Origin: an uncultured Leifsonia sp.
GTDB taxonomy: Bacteria; Actinomycetota; Actinomycetes; Actinomycetales; Microbacteriaceae
Assembly (NCBI RefSeq): GCF_945957465.1
Contig: NZ_CAMFLC010000001.1
Location: 186,001 to 250,000, forward strand
Length of the DNA: 64,000 nt
Direction: 5' to 3'
The notes beneath the pieces were generated by a model. It was not told the origin of the DNA, did no database searches, and saw only the letters and a list, made by a program, of their open reading frames with translations. The number at the start of each line of letters is the position of its first letter. Position 1 is the first letter of the stretch. The position numbers and the translations under genes were made by a program. Below are positions 40,982 to 50,484 of this stretch, piece after piece.

Positions 40982-41419
40982 TCAGCGCGCGTTTCGGCGA
41001 ATGAAGGCCAGTGCCAGCCGGTACGACTCGAACCCGAACCCGGCGATCACGCCCGTCGACACCGCGCTGATGACGCTCGTGTGCCGGAACTCCTCCCGGG
41101 CGTGCGGGTTCGACAGGTGCACCTCGACGACCGTGCCTCCGGCCTTCGTCACCAGGGAGACCGCGTCGCGCAGCGCATACGAGTAGTGCGTCCAGGCACC
41201 GGCGTTGAGGATGACCGGCGTGCCCGCGTCGGCCGCCTCGTACAGCCAGCCGAGCAACTCGCCCTCGGTGTCGGTCTGGCGGAGGTCGACGTCCAGTTCC
41301 GGAGCGTCCGCCTGCAGCACCGTCCGCAGGTCGTCGAGGCTGCCGGCACCGTAGACGTCGGGCTCGCGCGTACCGAGCCGGCCGAGATTGGGTCCATTGA
41401 GGACGAGGACGGATGCCAT
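40982..41419 (-). CDS. aroQ: 3-dehydroquinate dehydratase, type II
   Basis: A 145-residue type II enzyme, the third shikimate step. Motifs are VLNGPNLGRLGTREPDVYG with the catalytic tyrosine loop, ILNAGAWTHYSYALRDA, and EVHLSNPHAREEFRHTS with the catalytic histidine. The ATG at 41419 has GGGTGA a few bases upstream. An in-frame GTG at 41428 (three codons earlier) overlaps the stop of a small ORF by 4 bp and is the other candidate start. It closes the aroE-C-K-B-Q series. Confidence 0.96.
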   Translation of the reverse strand: MASVLVLNGPNLGRLGTREPDVYGAGSLDDLRTVLQADAPELDVDLRQTDTEGELLGWLYEAADAGTPVILNAGAWTHYSYALRDAVSLVTKAGGTVVEVHLSNPHAREEFRHTSVISAVSTGVIAGFGFESYRLALAFIRRNAR

Positions 41420-41424
41420 GCCGT

Positions 41425-41517
41425 TCACCCTACCGATGCGTGGCGATCGGCGTGCGGACGGACGCGCGCAACGGCCACGCCGGGCCCGGCCTCCCACCGC
41501 TCGTGCACCGCGGCCAT
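41425..41517 (-). CDS. Putative 30-residue ORF between aroB and aroQ
   Basis: An ATG overlapping the aroB stop (TGATG) opens a 30-codon frame whose TGA overlaps an in-frame GTG of aroQ (GTGA). The product would begin MAAVHERWEAGPG and end RHASVG; it is basic, with no membrane helix or known motif. 24 of 29 sense codons after the ATG end in G or C. It may be a real coupled small protein, a remnant of a longer gene, or chance in GC-rich DNA. Confidence 0.35.
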   Translation of the reverse strand: MAAVHERWEAGPGVAVARVRPHADRHASVG

Positions 41518-42596
41518 CAGGAGCCGATCTCCTGATACGCCGCGAAGAGCAGGCTCTGGTCGGGGCCCGCGAGGATCGTCGGCCGGGCGAGATCGTCGAG
41601 GACGATGAACCGCAACAGGCTCCCCCGCGCCTTCTTGTCGCGCTGCATGGTCGCCAGCAGCGTCTGCCACCGGCCCGCCGGATACGTCGTCGGAAGCGTG
41701 AGCGACTCCAGGATCCGGCGATGCCGCTCCACGACCTCATCGCTCAGCCGCCCGCTCAGCCGCGCGAGCTCGGCGGCGAACACCATGCCGACCGACACCG
41801 CTGCACCGTGCCGCCACTGGTAGCGCTCCGCGTGCTCGATCGCGTGGCCGAGGGTGTGCCCGTAGTTGAGGATCTCGCGCAGGCCCTGCTCCGTGAAGTC
41901 CTCCCCGACCACGCGGGCCTTGATGCCGACCGAGAGCTCGATGAGCCGGCGGAACTCCGGCGACTCGGGGTCGGTCGCGACGTCGACGTCACGCTCGATG
42001 ATGTCCAGGATCTCCGGCTCGGCGATGAAGCCGTACTTGACGACCTCGGCGAAGCCGGCGAGCAGCTCGTTGCGCCCGAGGGAGGTCAGCGTGTCCAGGT
42101 CGCAGACCACTGCGGCCGGCGCGTAGAAGGCGCCGACGAGGTTCTTGCCCTCCGCGGTGTTGATGCCGGTCTTGCCGCCGACAGCGGCATCCACCATGCC
42201 CAGCAGCGTGGTCGGCACCTGGACGAGCCGCACGCCGCGCAGCCAGGTGGCCGCAACGAACCCGGCCAGATCGGTCACCGCGCCGCCACCGAAGCCGATC
42301 ACCGCGTCCGAGCGCGTGAAATCCGCCTGGCCCATGATTCCCCAGAGGAAGGAGGCGACCTCGACGCGCTTCGCTGCCTCGGCGTCCGGCACCTCGGCGA
42401 GCAGAACCTCGTACCGGCCGATCAGCGACTCGCGGAGTTCGGCCGCTGCGGCGCCCAGCGTCGGAGGATGCACGACGAGCACCTTGCTCACACCCGGACC
42501 GAGGTGCTGGGCGAGCCCGAACCGCAGGCCTCTGCCGATGACGACCGGGTACTGCTCGGCTCCGGCGACGAGGATCTCGGTGGGCTGGTCAGTCAT
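41517..42596 (-). CDS. aroB: 3-dehydroquinate synthase
   Basis: A 359-residue NAD- and zinc-dependent enzyme, the second shikimate step. The NAD-binding block is GFGGGAVTDLAGFVAATWLRG, followed by QVPTTLLGMVDAAVGGKTGIN and the metal-binding ELLAGFAEVVKYG and NYGHTLGHAIEH. The start is the ATG that overlaps the aroK stop by 8 bp. A longer upstream frame lies inside aroK and is not used. Confidence 0.97.
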   Translation of the reverse strand: MTDQPTEILVAGAEQYPVVIGRGLRFGLAQHLGPGVSKVLVVHPPTLGAAAAELRESLIGRYEVLLAEVPDAEAAKRVEVASFLWGIMGQADFTRSDAVIGFGGGAVTDLAGFVAATWLRGVRLVQVPTTLLGMVDAAVGGKTGINTAEGKNLVGAFYAPAAVVCDLDTLTSLGRNELLAGFAEVVKYGFIAEPEILDIIERDVDVATDPESPEFRRLIELSVGIKARVVGEDFTEQGLREILNYGHTLGHAIEHAERYQWRHGAAVSVGMVFAAELARLSGRLSDEVVERHRRILESLTLPTTYPAGRWQTLLATMQRDKKARGSLLRFIVLDDLARPTILAGPDQSLLFAAYQEIGS

Positions 42597-43098
42597 GGGG
42601 CTCCTTCTTCGAGGCAGGGTCTTCGATCCAGCGTGCGATCTCATCCACGATGGCGTCGATCGGCCGGGAGGACGTGTCCGCCGTGTAGTCCGCCAGCGAC
42701 TCGTACAGCGGCCGCCTCGCCTCCACGAGCCGCTTCCACGACTCGACGTCCGTCACGAGAGGCCGCCTGCCGCTCGTGATCCGCGAGGCGATCACCGCGG
42801 GCTGCACGGTCAGCAGTACGACGCGCGTCGCCGCCAGGTCATGCCGGGTATCGGGGTCGAGCACGGCCCCGCCACCCAGTGAGACGACGCCGGGTCGCGC
42901 CACCGCCTCGGCGACGGCGGCGCGCTCCAGCCTGCGGAAATACGGTTCGCCGTGCTGCGCGAAGATCTCCGCGATCGCGCCGTGCTCCGCTGTCACGACC
43001 GCGTCGGTGTCGACGAACGGGAGGTCGAGTCGCCTGGCAAGGCGCTTGCCCAGCCGCGACTTGCCGGCGGCCGGAGGACCGATGAGAACGATCGTCAC
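42589..43098 (-). CDS. aroK: Shikimate kinase
   Basis: A 169-residue P-loop kinase. Walker A is GPPAAGKS (residues 7-14); the shikimate-binding residues appear in LPFVDTDAVV, YFRRLERAAV and VVSLGGGAVL; the lid has SGRRPLV. It starts with GTG, six bases after the aroC stop, and overlaps aroB by 8 bp, so the three are one coupled group. Confidence 0.96.
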   Translation of the reverse strand: MTIVLIGPPAAGKSRLGKRLARRLDLPFVDTDAVVTAEHGAIAEIFAQHGEPYFRRLERAAVAEAVARPGVVSLGGGAVLDPDTRHDLAATRVVLLTVQPAVIASRITSGRRPLVTDVESWKRLVEARRPLYESLADYTADTSSRPIDAIVDEIARWIEDPASKKEPHD

Positions 43099-43104
43099 GG
43101 TCGC

Positions 43105-44313
43105 TCAGGCGTAGGGCGCGCTGACGCGCTCCGTCGACAGGTTGTCGGGGATCGCGTCGAGGTAGCCGCGCAGATTGCGGGCCGTCTCGGCCACCGAGTC
43201 TCCCCCGAACTTCTCCAGCACTGCGTTGGCGAGCACCAACGCGACCATCGCCTCGGCGACGACACCCGCGGCCGGCACCGCGCAGACGTCGGAACGCTGG
43301 TGGTGGGCCGGTGCCGCCTCGCTCGTCGAGACGTCGATCGTGCGGAGCGCGTGCGGAACCGTCGCGATCGGCTTCATGCCGGCGCGGACCCGCAGCACGC
43401 CTCCGGTGCTCATTCCACCCTCGGTGCCGCCTGCGCGGTCGCTCGTGCGCACGATGGTGCCGTCTTCGGCGACCAGTTCGTCGTGCGCCTGCGAGCCGCG
43501 ACGCGTGGTCGTGAGGAAGCCGTCGCCGACCTCCACCCCCTTGATGGCCTGGATGCCCATGAGCGCCGCCGCGAGCTGGCCGTCGAGCCGGCGGTCCCAG
43601 TGCACGTGGGAGCCGAGCCCCGGCGGAAGGCCGTAGGCCAGCACCTCCACGACGCCGCCGAGGGTGTCCCCGTCCTTGTGGGCGTCGTCCACCTCCGCCA
43701 CCATCCGCTCGGAGGTCGCGGGGTGGAAGCAGCGCAACGGGTCGGCGTCGAGCGTCGCGACGTCGGCCGGGGTGGGCAGCGGGGCGTCCTCCGGAACCCG
43801 CACGGGGCCGATCGAGAGCGTGTGACTGACCAGGGTGATGCCGAGCTCGGCGAGGAACGACCGGGCCACCGCGCCGAGCGCGACCCGGGCGGCGGTCTCG
43901 CGCGCGCTCGCGCGCTCCAGCACGGGACGCGCTTCGTCGAAGCCGTACTTCTGCATTCCGACGAGGTCGGCATGCCCGGGACGCGGGCGGGTCAGAGCGG
44001 CGCCGCGACCGGTCGCGAGCTTCTCGGGCGCGACCGGCTCCGCGCTCATCACGTCGACCCACTTGGGCCACTCGGTGTTGCCGATCCGCAGCGCGATGGG
44101 GCTGCCGAGGCTCAGCCCGTGGCGGACGCCGCCCGAGAAGTCCAGAGCGTCCTGCTCGAACTTCATCCGCGCCCCACGCCCATAACCGAGCTTGCGGCGG
44201 GCGAGGTCGGCGCGGACCGCGTCCAGCGAGACGGGAACTCCGGCGGGGAGGCCCTCCAGGACGGCGATGAGTTCGGGGCCGTGGGATTCCCCGGCCGTGA
44301 GCCAACGAAGCAT
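43105..44313 (-). CDS. aroC: Chorismate synthase
   Basis: A 402-residue FMN-dependent enzyme that makes chorismate from EPSP. It begins [15 protein letters not shown] (the GES-HG signature), and has [31 protein letters not shown] and the late DAIPD region. EPSP synthase (aroA) is not in the window. A 103-bp gap to aroE with a small hairpin suggests that aroC may have its own promoter. Confidence 0.98.
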   Translation of the reverse strand: MLRWLTAGESHGPELIAVLEGLPAGVPVSLDAVRADLARRKLGYGRGARMKFEQDALDFSGGVRHGLSLGSPIALRIGNTEWPKWVDVMSAEPVAPEKLATGRGAALTRPRPGHADLVGMQKYGFDEARPVLERASARETAARVALGAVARSFLAELGITLVSHTLSIGPVRVPEDAPLPTPADVATLDADPLRCFHPATSERMVAEVDDAHKDGDTLGGVVEVLAYGLPPGLGSHVHWDRRLDGQLAAALMGIQAIKGVEVGDGFLTTTRRGSQAHDELVAEDGTIVRTSDRAGGTEGGMSTGGVLRVRAGMKPIATVPHALRTIDVSTSEAAPAHHQRSDVCAVPAAGVVAEAMVALVLANAVLEKFGGDSVAETARNLRGYLDAIPDNLSTERVSAPYA

Positions 44314-44338
44314 GCTTCGATTCTGGCACAGCGGCGAA

Positions 44339-44353
44339 GGCGCGCTTCGCGCC
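44339..44353 (-). terminator. Small hairpin between aroE and aroC
   Basis: GGCGCG-AAG-CGCGCC on the minus strand is a perfect 6-bp stem about 65 bases past the aroE stop. No T-run follows; it could be a weak terminator or processing site. Confidence 0.3.
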
Positions 44354-44416
44354 GTTACGCCCGGGCTCCACCGATCATCCGGGTCAGGTGGACGAGCCCG
44401 CGGTCGGGCCGAGCCG

Positions 44417-45676
44417 TCACTCCGGCTCTGCGGCCTCCGAGCCGTCGCCGACCGGAGCGCCCTGCGCGTCGATCCCGACCGCGGCGAGCATCGCCTCCAG
44501 GACCACGGCCTCGTCGGGCAACGGCTGCAGCGGGTCGCCGGAGACGAAGATCCGCACCTGCAACAGCGCCTGGTGCGTCAGCATCGCGAGCCCGGAGACG
44601 ACTCTCCCGCCGACCAGCTGCCAGGACCGGCCCAACGGGCTCGGCCACGGGTCGTAGGCGACGTCGAGCAGCACAGCCCTGCGTCGGGTCGAGTCGGTGT
44701 AGACCGCCGCCGTGACCGCGCCGCCCGGAAGCGTGCTGATGAGGAGCTCGGGCACGTCGAGCGAGCGGTCGGCCTGGGCGAACGAGCGGATCCGGACCAT
44801 CAGGCCGAGTTCGTGGGCCAGCGGCTCCAGCCAGAGGCTCTTCTGGAGGTCTCGCACGTGCACGTCGACCCGCTCCGCCCCGAGTTCCGCTGCGGCGACC
44901 AGCGCAGACGCGGCCGTCGCTCCTCCACCGAGTACGTGGACGTAACGCGCACTCTCCAGCCCCGCTGCGCCGAGAGCACGGACGATGCCGGCCACATCGG
45001 TGTTGAATCCGCTGATCGCGTCGCCGTCGAGCAGCACCGTGTTGACGACGCCGGTCTGCTCGGCGACGCGGTCCACCGACGACAGCAGAGGGACGACCGT
45101 CTGCTTGAGCGGCATCGTGAGCGAGAGGCCGCGCCACTCCGGGCCCAGACCGTCGATGAAGTCGGCCAACCGGTCCTCGGCCACGTCGACCGGCTCATAC
45201 GACCACGGCAGACCGAGCGCGTCGTAGGCGGCGCGATGCAGTACCGGAGACTGGGAATGGCCGATCGGCGAGCCCAGGACGGCCAGGCGGCGCGCAGGAC
45301 GGGTCGGGACGGGCGCTTCGATGCCTGGCGGTTCGTCGGCGTTCGGCGCGTCGGCCTCGGAGTCGTCGGCATCGGACTCGTCGGCATCGGACTCATCGTC
45401 GAGCGGCTCTTCGCTGTCCGCCGCCTCCTCGGCCGCCGCGATCGCAGCCTCCTCCGCCTCGGCTTCGCGCTCGGCGTCGACGAGTGCGGCGATCTGCGCC
45501 TCGGCGGAGGCTTCGGACACGCCGTCCTCGACCGAGACGTCGTCGGCCAGGGTCTCCTCGACCGCGGCTTCTCCGTGCTCTTCGATCACGGCTTCGCCGG
45601 CGGTCCGCTTCTGCGCGGGCTTGCGGCTCGCCGCGGTGCTCTTCGCGGACGACCTGGTCTTCGGATCGTCACTCAT
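44417..45676 (-). CDS. aroE: Shikimate dehydrogenase with acidic N-terminal extension
   Basis: The catalytic part begins near residue 130: [19 protein letters not shown] binds shikimate, [10 protein letters not shown] has the catalytic lysine, GFNTDVAGI the aspartate and [11 protein letters not shown] the nucleotide loop. The first 125 residues are unlike any known AroE: a basic start ([19 protein letters not shown]), then a Glu/Asp/Ala-rich, probably disordered stretch with [15 protein letters not shown]. No in-frame ATG or GTG lies close ahead of the catalytic part, and the ATG overlaps mltG by 8 bp, so the extension is probably translated. Many Microbacteriaceae lack a canonical start here; whether this tail is general is unknown to me. 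Confidence 0.9.
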   Translation of the reverse strand: MSDDPKTRSSAKSTAASRKPAQKRTAGEAVIEEHGEAAVEETLADDVSVEDGVSEASAEAQIAALVDAEREAEAEEAAIAAAEEAADSEEPLDDESDADESDADDSEADAPNADEPPGIEAPVPTRPARRLAVLGSPIGHSQSPVLHRAAYDALGLPWSYEPVDVAEDRLADFIDGLGPEWRGLSLTMPLKQTVVPLLSSVDRVAEQTGVVNTVLLDGDAISGFNTDVAGIVRALGAAGLESARYVHVLGGGATAASALVAAAELGAERVDVHVRDLQKSLWLEPLAHELGLMVRIRSFAQADRSLDVPELLISTLPGGAVTAAVYTDSTRRRAVLLDVAYDPWPSPLGRSWQLVGGRVVSGLAMLTHQALLQVRIFVSGDPLQPLPDEAVVLEAMLAAVGIDAQGAPVGDGSEAAEPE

Positions 45677-47306
45677 AGCCGGGGTTGTCCTTCATCCACT
45701 GCTGCCACTTCTCGACCGCCGCCTCGTGCTCCGCCTCCGTCGTGGAGAAGATCGTCTCGCCGGTCTTGAGGTTCCAGGTGACGAAGAACATCCACGGTCC
45801 GTCCGCCGGGTGCACGACCGCGTTGATCGCCAGATCGCCCGGGTTCGAGATCGGTCCCACCGGCAGCCCCGGATGCACGTAGGTGTTGTACGGGTTCGAT
45901 GCATCCGCGCGCTCGGCGTCAGTGGTCTCCACCCGGTGCGTGTTGCCGGTGCCGTAGGCGACCGTCGCGTCCGACTGCAGATCCCAGCCCTGGGCGAGCC
46001 GGTTGAGGAACACGCGCGCGACCTTCGGGTAGTCGTCCTTCAGCCCGGCTTCGCGTTGCACGATCGACGCGAGCAGCACCGTGTTCCACCGGTCGGCCGG
46101 AGCCACGCCGGCCTCATCGAGCGACTGGAACGACCGATCGACCATGGTCTTGACCACATCGTGCGCCGATGCTCCGGGCGGGAACGTGTAGGTCGCCGGA
46201 AAGAGGAAGCCCTCCAGCGAGGTCGCCTGCGACGGCAGGCCGTACTCCGCCGGGTTGGCCGCCGCCTGCTGGAGCTCGGCCAACGGGATCTTCGTCGCGT
46301 CCGACACGGTCTGCAGAGCGTCCTTCTCCGCCGTCCCCTCCGGGATGACGGCGGTGTTCTGCATGCGGTTGGCGGGATCCTGCAGGGCGGTGAGGGCCGC
46401 CTGAGCACTCATCCCCTTGGCCAGTTTGAACACCCCGGGCTGGAACTCGACCTCGGGATGCTGGCGGAGCAGCAGTGAATAGAACGCGTCGTAGCTTTTG
46501 GTGACGCCGGCCTTCTGCAGGTTGGTCGCGATCGAGGATCCGGTGTCGCCCGACTTGATCGTGAACGCCACCTGACCGGTGCCGGAGCCGGTGTAGTCGT
46601 TATCGACCGGGGACAGGGCCGTGATGAGCTTGGCGACCTGCGGCTGGAACGCCGCATAGGCGCCCCCGGCCAGACCGCCGAGGACAGCCACGATGACGAC
46701 GGTGACGACGAGCGGCTTCACCCAGCGCCGCTTGCGCTTGGGCGGTTTGTCGTCCGACAGGTACTTCTGCTGCCGCCACGCGAGCGGGTGCTCGCGCTCG
46801 CTGCCTCCGACCTCACCGCGGTCATCGGACAGTGGCGAGAAGATCGCGTGCGCAGGGTCCTCGAACCGCCCGTGCTCCGTGCCGGATGCGCCGTGCGCCG
46901 CCTCGTGCCGGGAGGCCGCGCCGACGACCTCGCGGGCCGTCGGTGCGTCCCGGTCGCCGTCGACGGGGATCGGACCGGTCACAACAGCGTCGAAGTCGAG
47001 CCCGGCGAGCGTCTGCCGGTGGGCGGAGGTCTCGGCGGGCGGCGGGGTCCACGGCCCCGGGGTGTGCGGGTGGCGCTCGTCGGCCGGCTGAGGTGCAGGT
47101 CCCGAGGCCTCCGGAGCTCCCGTGGGCTGCTTGGCCTCCTGAGCTCCCAGTGCCTCCTGAGCTCCCAGTGCCTCCTGAGCTCCCAGCGCCTCCTGAGCCG
47201 CCCTGGCCTCTCGGGCCTCTCGGCGTGTCAGAGGCTGCCGGTTCACGGCGGGGAAGGCAGGGGGTTCCGGCTTCTCCTGCGGGTTCTGCGACAAACTAGG
47301 GTCCAA
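45669..47306 (-). CDS. mltG: Endolytic murein transglycosylase MltG (YceG-like)
   Basis: A 545-residue protein: a long cytoplasmic N-terminal region (1-190), one membrane helix (about 197-219), a LysM-like part and the YceG catalytic domain with the active glutamate in SLEGFLFPATYTF. It is thought to release growing glycan strands near the membrane. The cytoplasmic part holds a hexapeptide repeat AQEALG at residues 37-58. The start is a TTG overlapping the ruvX stop by 11 bp. It is placed in the conserved alaS-ruvX-mltG-aroE order. Confidence 0.94.
   Translation of the reverse strand: MDPSLSQNPQEKPEPPAFPAVNRQPLTRREAREARAAQEALGAQEALGAQEALGAQEAKQPTGAPEASGPAPQPADERHPHTPGPWTPPPAETSAHRQTLAGLDFDAVVTGPIPVDGDRDAPTAREVVGAASRHEAAHGASGTEHGRFEDPAHAIFSPLSDDRGEVGGSEREHPLAWRQQKYLSDDKPPKRKRRWVKPLVVTVVIVAVLGGLAGGAYAAFQPQVAKLITALSPVDNDYTGSGTGQVAFTIKSGDTGSSIATNLQKAGVTKSYDAFYSLLLRQHPEVEFQPGVFKLAKGMSAQAALTALQDPANRMQNTAVIPEGTAEKDALQTVSDATKIPLAELQQAAANPAEYGLPSQATSLEGFLFPATYTFPPGASAHDVVKTMVDRSFQSLDEAGVAPADRWNTVLLASIVQREAGLKDDYPKVARVFLNRLAQGWDLQSDATVAYGTGNTHRVETTDAERADASNPYNTYVHPGLPVGPISNPGDLAINAVVHPADGPWMFFVTWNLKTGETIFSTTEAEHEAAVEKWQQWMKDNPGYE
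47135..47198. repeat. 18-bp tandem repeat inside mltG
   Basis: About 3.5 copies of CCTCCTGAGCTCCCAGTG lie in tandem with a single base change in the third copy. Each unit encodes AQEALG, keeping the frame, so copy number can vary without breaking mltG. It lies in the cytoplasmic, probably disordered region. Confidence 0.85.
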
Positions 47307-47763
47307 TGCTCGGTTCGACGGGACGGCCCGGCGGACGGCCAGAAGCGCGCTCCGCGTCGAGGGCGTGCTGCAAAATTATCGTGGCGGCCACCTGATCCAC
47401 CACCGGACGCGCGCTTTTGGAGTTCTTGCCCGACGCTCGCAGGGCCGAGTGGGCCGAAACGGTCGAGAGCCGCTCGTCCACGAGACGAACGGGAGTCTCG
47501 ACCTCGGCTTCGAGCGCTTCCGCGAACGAGACGGCGTCCGCCGTCGAAGCAGTGTGCGCACCCGAGAGCGCCAGAGGTAACCCGACGATAATCTCGAAAA
47601 CTCCGAGTTCGGTCACAATGTCCGCGATCCTGCGGCGATCCGCAGCGTCTTCGGAGCGTGAGACCGTCTCCAGCGGCGTCGCCAGCATCCCGTGCGGGTC
47701 CGACCGGCTCACACCGATCCGGACCTTGCCGACGTCGATGCCGAGGCGGACTCCGCTGCGCAC
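47296..47763 (-). CDS. ruvX: Holliday junction resolvase-like protein RuvX (YqgF)
   Basis: A 155-residue RNase H-fold nuclease. The acidic active-site residues are in RLGIDVGKVRIGVS, VGLPLALSG and LVDERLST, with a last aspartate in VVDQVAAT. YqgF proteins act in pre-16S rRNA 5' processing in Escherichia coli and may resolve junctions in others. The GTG start lies three bases after the alaS stop. Confidence 0.95.
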   Translation of the reverse strand: MRSGVRLGIDVGKVRIGVSRSDPHGMLATPLETVSRSEDAADRRRIADIVTELGVFEIIVGLPLALSGAHTASTADAVSFAEALEAEVETPVRLVDERLSTVSAHSALRASGKNSKSARPVVDQVAATIILQHALDAERASGRPPGRPVEPSIGP

Positions 47764-47766
47764 GCG

Positions 47767-50424
47767 TCAGCCGATCGCCGAGACCACGGCGGACAGCGCG
47801 GCGGGGATCGCCTCGGAATCCGTGCCACCACCCTGTGCGAGGTCGGCCTTGCCGCCGCCTCCTCCGCCGAGCACCCCGGCGGCGGTCTTGGCCAGAGCGC
47901 CGGCATTCACCCCGGCATCGCGCGCGGCCTGGTTGGTGGCCACGATGACGACGGGCTTGCCCGCGGCACGGGCGGCCAGCGCGACCGTCGCCGGCTCCGA
48001 GCCCAGACGCTCGCGCACCGTCGTCACCAGCAGGCGCAGGTCGTCCGCCGAATTGAGCGTCCCCGCGTCCTCCGCGACCACCGCGACGGCGCCGCGCCGC
48101 GTGGCCGACTCCAGCAGGGCCGGAACCTTGTCGAGCACCGCGCGCGCTTCGAACGCTTGGATGCGCTTCTCAGCGGCCTTGAGGCTCGCCATCAGGTCGG
48201 CGATCTTCTCGGGGAGCTGCTCGCGCGGGGTCTTCAACGCGCCGGACAGCTGGGAGACGATCGTCCGCTCGACCGCGAGGTCTTGGAACGCCTCCAAGCC
48301 GACCAGCGACTCGACCCGCCGGTTGGTCGAGCCGACCGACGACTCGCTGATCAGGTTGATCATCCCGATCTCGGCGCTGGTGGACACGTGGGTGCCCGCG
48401 CAGAGTTCGCGGGACCAGGGACCGCCGATGTCGACGACGCGGACGACGTCGCCGTACTTCTCGCCGAAGAGCGCCATCGCCCCGAGCGCTTTCGCCTCGG
48501 CGAGCGGGAGCTCCCGGGTCGTGACCTGCAGGTTGTCCCGGATCGCGTTGTTCGAGATCTCCTCGATCTCGCTGCGCGTCTCCGCGGACAGCGCCTGGTT
48601 CCACGAGAAGTCGAGGCGCAGGTAGCCGGCCTTGTTGAACGAGCCCGACTGGTGGGCGTTCGGGCCGAGCACCTGCCGCAGGGCGGCATGGATGATGTGC
48701 GTGCCCGAGTGCGCCTGCGTCGCCCCGCGCCGGTACTGCGCGTCGACCAGGCTGGTCGCGGGCGCGCCGACGCCGACCTCGCCGCTGCGCACGAGGACCT
48801 TGTGGCTGATGAGACCCTTGACCGGCTTCTGCACGTCGAGCACGTCGAGCTCGTAGCCCGGGCCGACGATCGTGCCGGCGTCGGCGCTCTGGCCGCCGGA
48901 CTCCGCGTAAAGCGAGGTCGCGCCCAGGATGACCTCGGCGACCTGCCCCTCGCGCGCTGCGTTCACCGACTGACCGTCGACGATCAGTCCGAGCACGCTC
49001 GACTCGGTCTCGAGGTCGGTGTAGCCGGTGAAGACGGTCTCGCCCTGCGCACGGAACGCGCTGTACACCGAGAGGTCGGCCAGCGCGGTCTTCTTCGCCT
49101 TGGCGTCGGCCTTCGCGCGAGCGCGCTGATCGGCCATCAACGTGTCGAACGCCGTGCGGTCGACGCTGAGCCCCGCCTCCTCGGCCATCTCCAGGGTCAG
49201 GTCGATCGGGAAGCCGTACGTGTCGTGCAGCAGGAAGGCCGTGTCGCCCGCGAGCCGGGTGCTCCCCGCCTTGCGGGTGTTCGCCACCGCCGTGTCGAGG
49301 ATGCTGGTGCCGGCAGCGAGCGTGCGGAGGAAGGTCTCCTCCTCCGCGTACGCGAGCTGGGAGGTGCGGGCGAACTCGGCCTCGACCTCCGGGTACGCCG
49401 CCTTCATCGCGTCGCGCGAGGCGGGGAACAGCTCGGGGAAGGTCGCCGTCTCGACGCCGAGGAGACGCATCGCGCGCACGGTGCGGCGCAGCAGCCGGCG
49501 CAGGACGTAGCCACGGCCCTCGTTCGACGGCGTCACGCCGTCGGTCATCAGCATGAGCGCACTGCGCACGTGGTCGGCGACGACGCGCAGCCGCACGTCA
49601 TCCTCGTGCGCCTCGTTGCCGTAGGGCTTGCCCGCGAGCTCCGCGGCTCGATCGAGCACCGGGCGCACCTGGTCGATCTCGTACATGTTGTCGACGCCCT
49701 GCTTGATGAACGCGACGCGCTCGAGTCCGAGGCCCGTGTCGATGTTCTTCTTGGGAAGGTCGCCGAGGATGTCGAAGTCCTTCTTGCCGGTCCCCTCGCC
49801 GCGCAGATACTGCATGAAGACGAGGTTCCAGATCTCGACGTACCGGTCGTCGTCTGTCGCGGGGCCGCCGTCGACGCCGTAGGCCGGGCCGCGGTCGAAG
49901 AAGATCTCGGAACAGGGCCCCGCCGGGCCCGGTTGGCCGGTCGACCAGTAGTTGGTGTCTTTGCCGAGGCCCTGGATGCGCTCGGCCGGCAGCCCAGCCA
50001 CGCGGCTCCAGATCTCGCGCGCCTCGTCGTCCTCCTCGTAGACCGTGACCCAGAGGTCCGCGGGATCGAAGCCGAGGCCGCCCTCGTGCTCGGACGAGGT
50101 CAGCAGCTCCCAGGCGAAGGTGATCGCCTGCTCCTTGAAGTAGTCGCCGAAGGAGAAGTTGCCGCACATCTGGAAGAAGGTGCCGTGCCGCGGGGTCTTG
50201 CCGACCTCCTCGATGTCGAGGGTGCGGATGCACTTCTGCACGCTCGTGGCGCGCGGGAAGGGAGCCGGGACGACCCCGGTGAGGTAGGGAACGAAGGGCA
50301 CCATCCCGGCCACCGTGAACAGCAGCGACGGGTCGTCGCTGACGAGCGAGGCGGAGGGGACGACGGTGTGACCGCGCGTGGCGAAGAAGTCGAGCCAGCG
50401 GCGGTGGATTTCAGCAGTCTGCAT
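47767..50424 (-). CDS. alaS: Alanyl-tRNA synthetase
   Basis: An 885-residue class II synthetase with all usual parts: the aminoacylation core (RRWLDFFATRGHTVVPSASL, motif 2 TFFQMCGNFSFGDY), the editing domain with zinc-binding HSGTHIIHAAL and CAGTHV, and a C-terminal oligomerisation (C-Ala) domain with GGGGGKADLAQGGG. The ATG start and length are normal. A small membrane protein gene and a DUF948 gene lie upstream, ruvX and mltG downstream. Confidence 0.98.
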   Translation of the reverse strand: MQTAEIHRRWLDFFATRGHTVVPSASLVSDDPSLLFTVAGMVPFVPYLTGVVPAPFPRATSVQKCIRTLDIEEVGKTPRHGTFFQMCGNFSFGDYFKEQAITFAWELLTSSEHEGGLGFDPADLWVTVYEEDDEAREIWSRVAGLPAERIQGLGKDTNYWSTGQPGPAGPCSEIFFDRGPAYGVDGGPATDDDRYVEIWNLVFMQYLRGEGTGKKDFDILGDLPKKNIDTGLGLERVAFIKQGVDNMYEIDQVRPVLDRAAELAGKPYGNEAHEDDVRLRVVADHVRSALMLMTDGVTPSNEGRGYVLRRLLRRTVRAMRLLGVETATFPELFPASRDAMKAAYPEVEAEFARTSQLAYAEEETFLRTLAAGTSILDTAVANTRKAGSTRLAGDTAFLLHDTYGFPIDLTLEMAEEAGLSVDRTAFDTLMADQRARAKADAKAKKTALADLSVYSAFRAQGETVFTGYTDLETESSVLGLIVDGQSVNAAREGQVAEVILGATSLYAESGGQSADAGTIVGPGYELDVLDVQKPVKGLISHKVLVRSGEVGVGAPATSLVDAQYRRGATQAHSGTHIIHAALRQVLGPNAHQSGSFNKAGYLRLDFSWNQALSAETRSEIEEISNNAIRDNLQVTTRELPLAEAKALGAMALFGEKYGDVVRVVDIGGPWSRELCAGTHVSTSAEIGMINLISESSVGSTNRRVESLVGLEAFQDLAVERTIVSQLSGALKTPREQLPEKIADLMASLKAAEKRIQAFEARAVLDKVPALLESATRRGAVAVVAEDAGTLNSADDLRLLVTTVRERLGSEPATVALAARAAGKPVVIVATNQAARDAGVNAGALAKTAAGVLGGGGGGKADLAQGGGTDSEAIPAALSAVVSAIG

Positions 50425-50484
50425 GGGTTCCGGTCATTCGAGGCGGTGCGGTCGTTCGAGGGAGGCGGGAGGAGAGGGCGGGGA

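Noticed and set aside
40943..41740. Upstream extension of the aroQ frame into aroB
   Set aside because: It is an Arg-rich shadow of aroB; family length and a nearby ribosome binding site favour the ATG at 41419.
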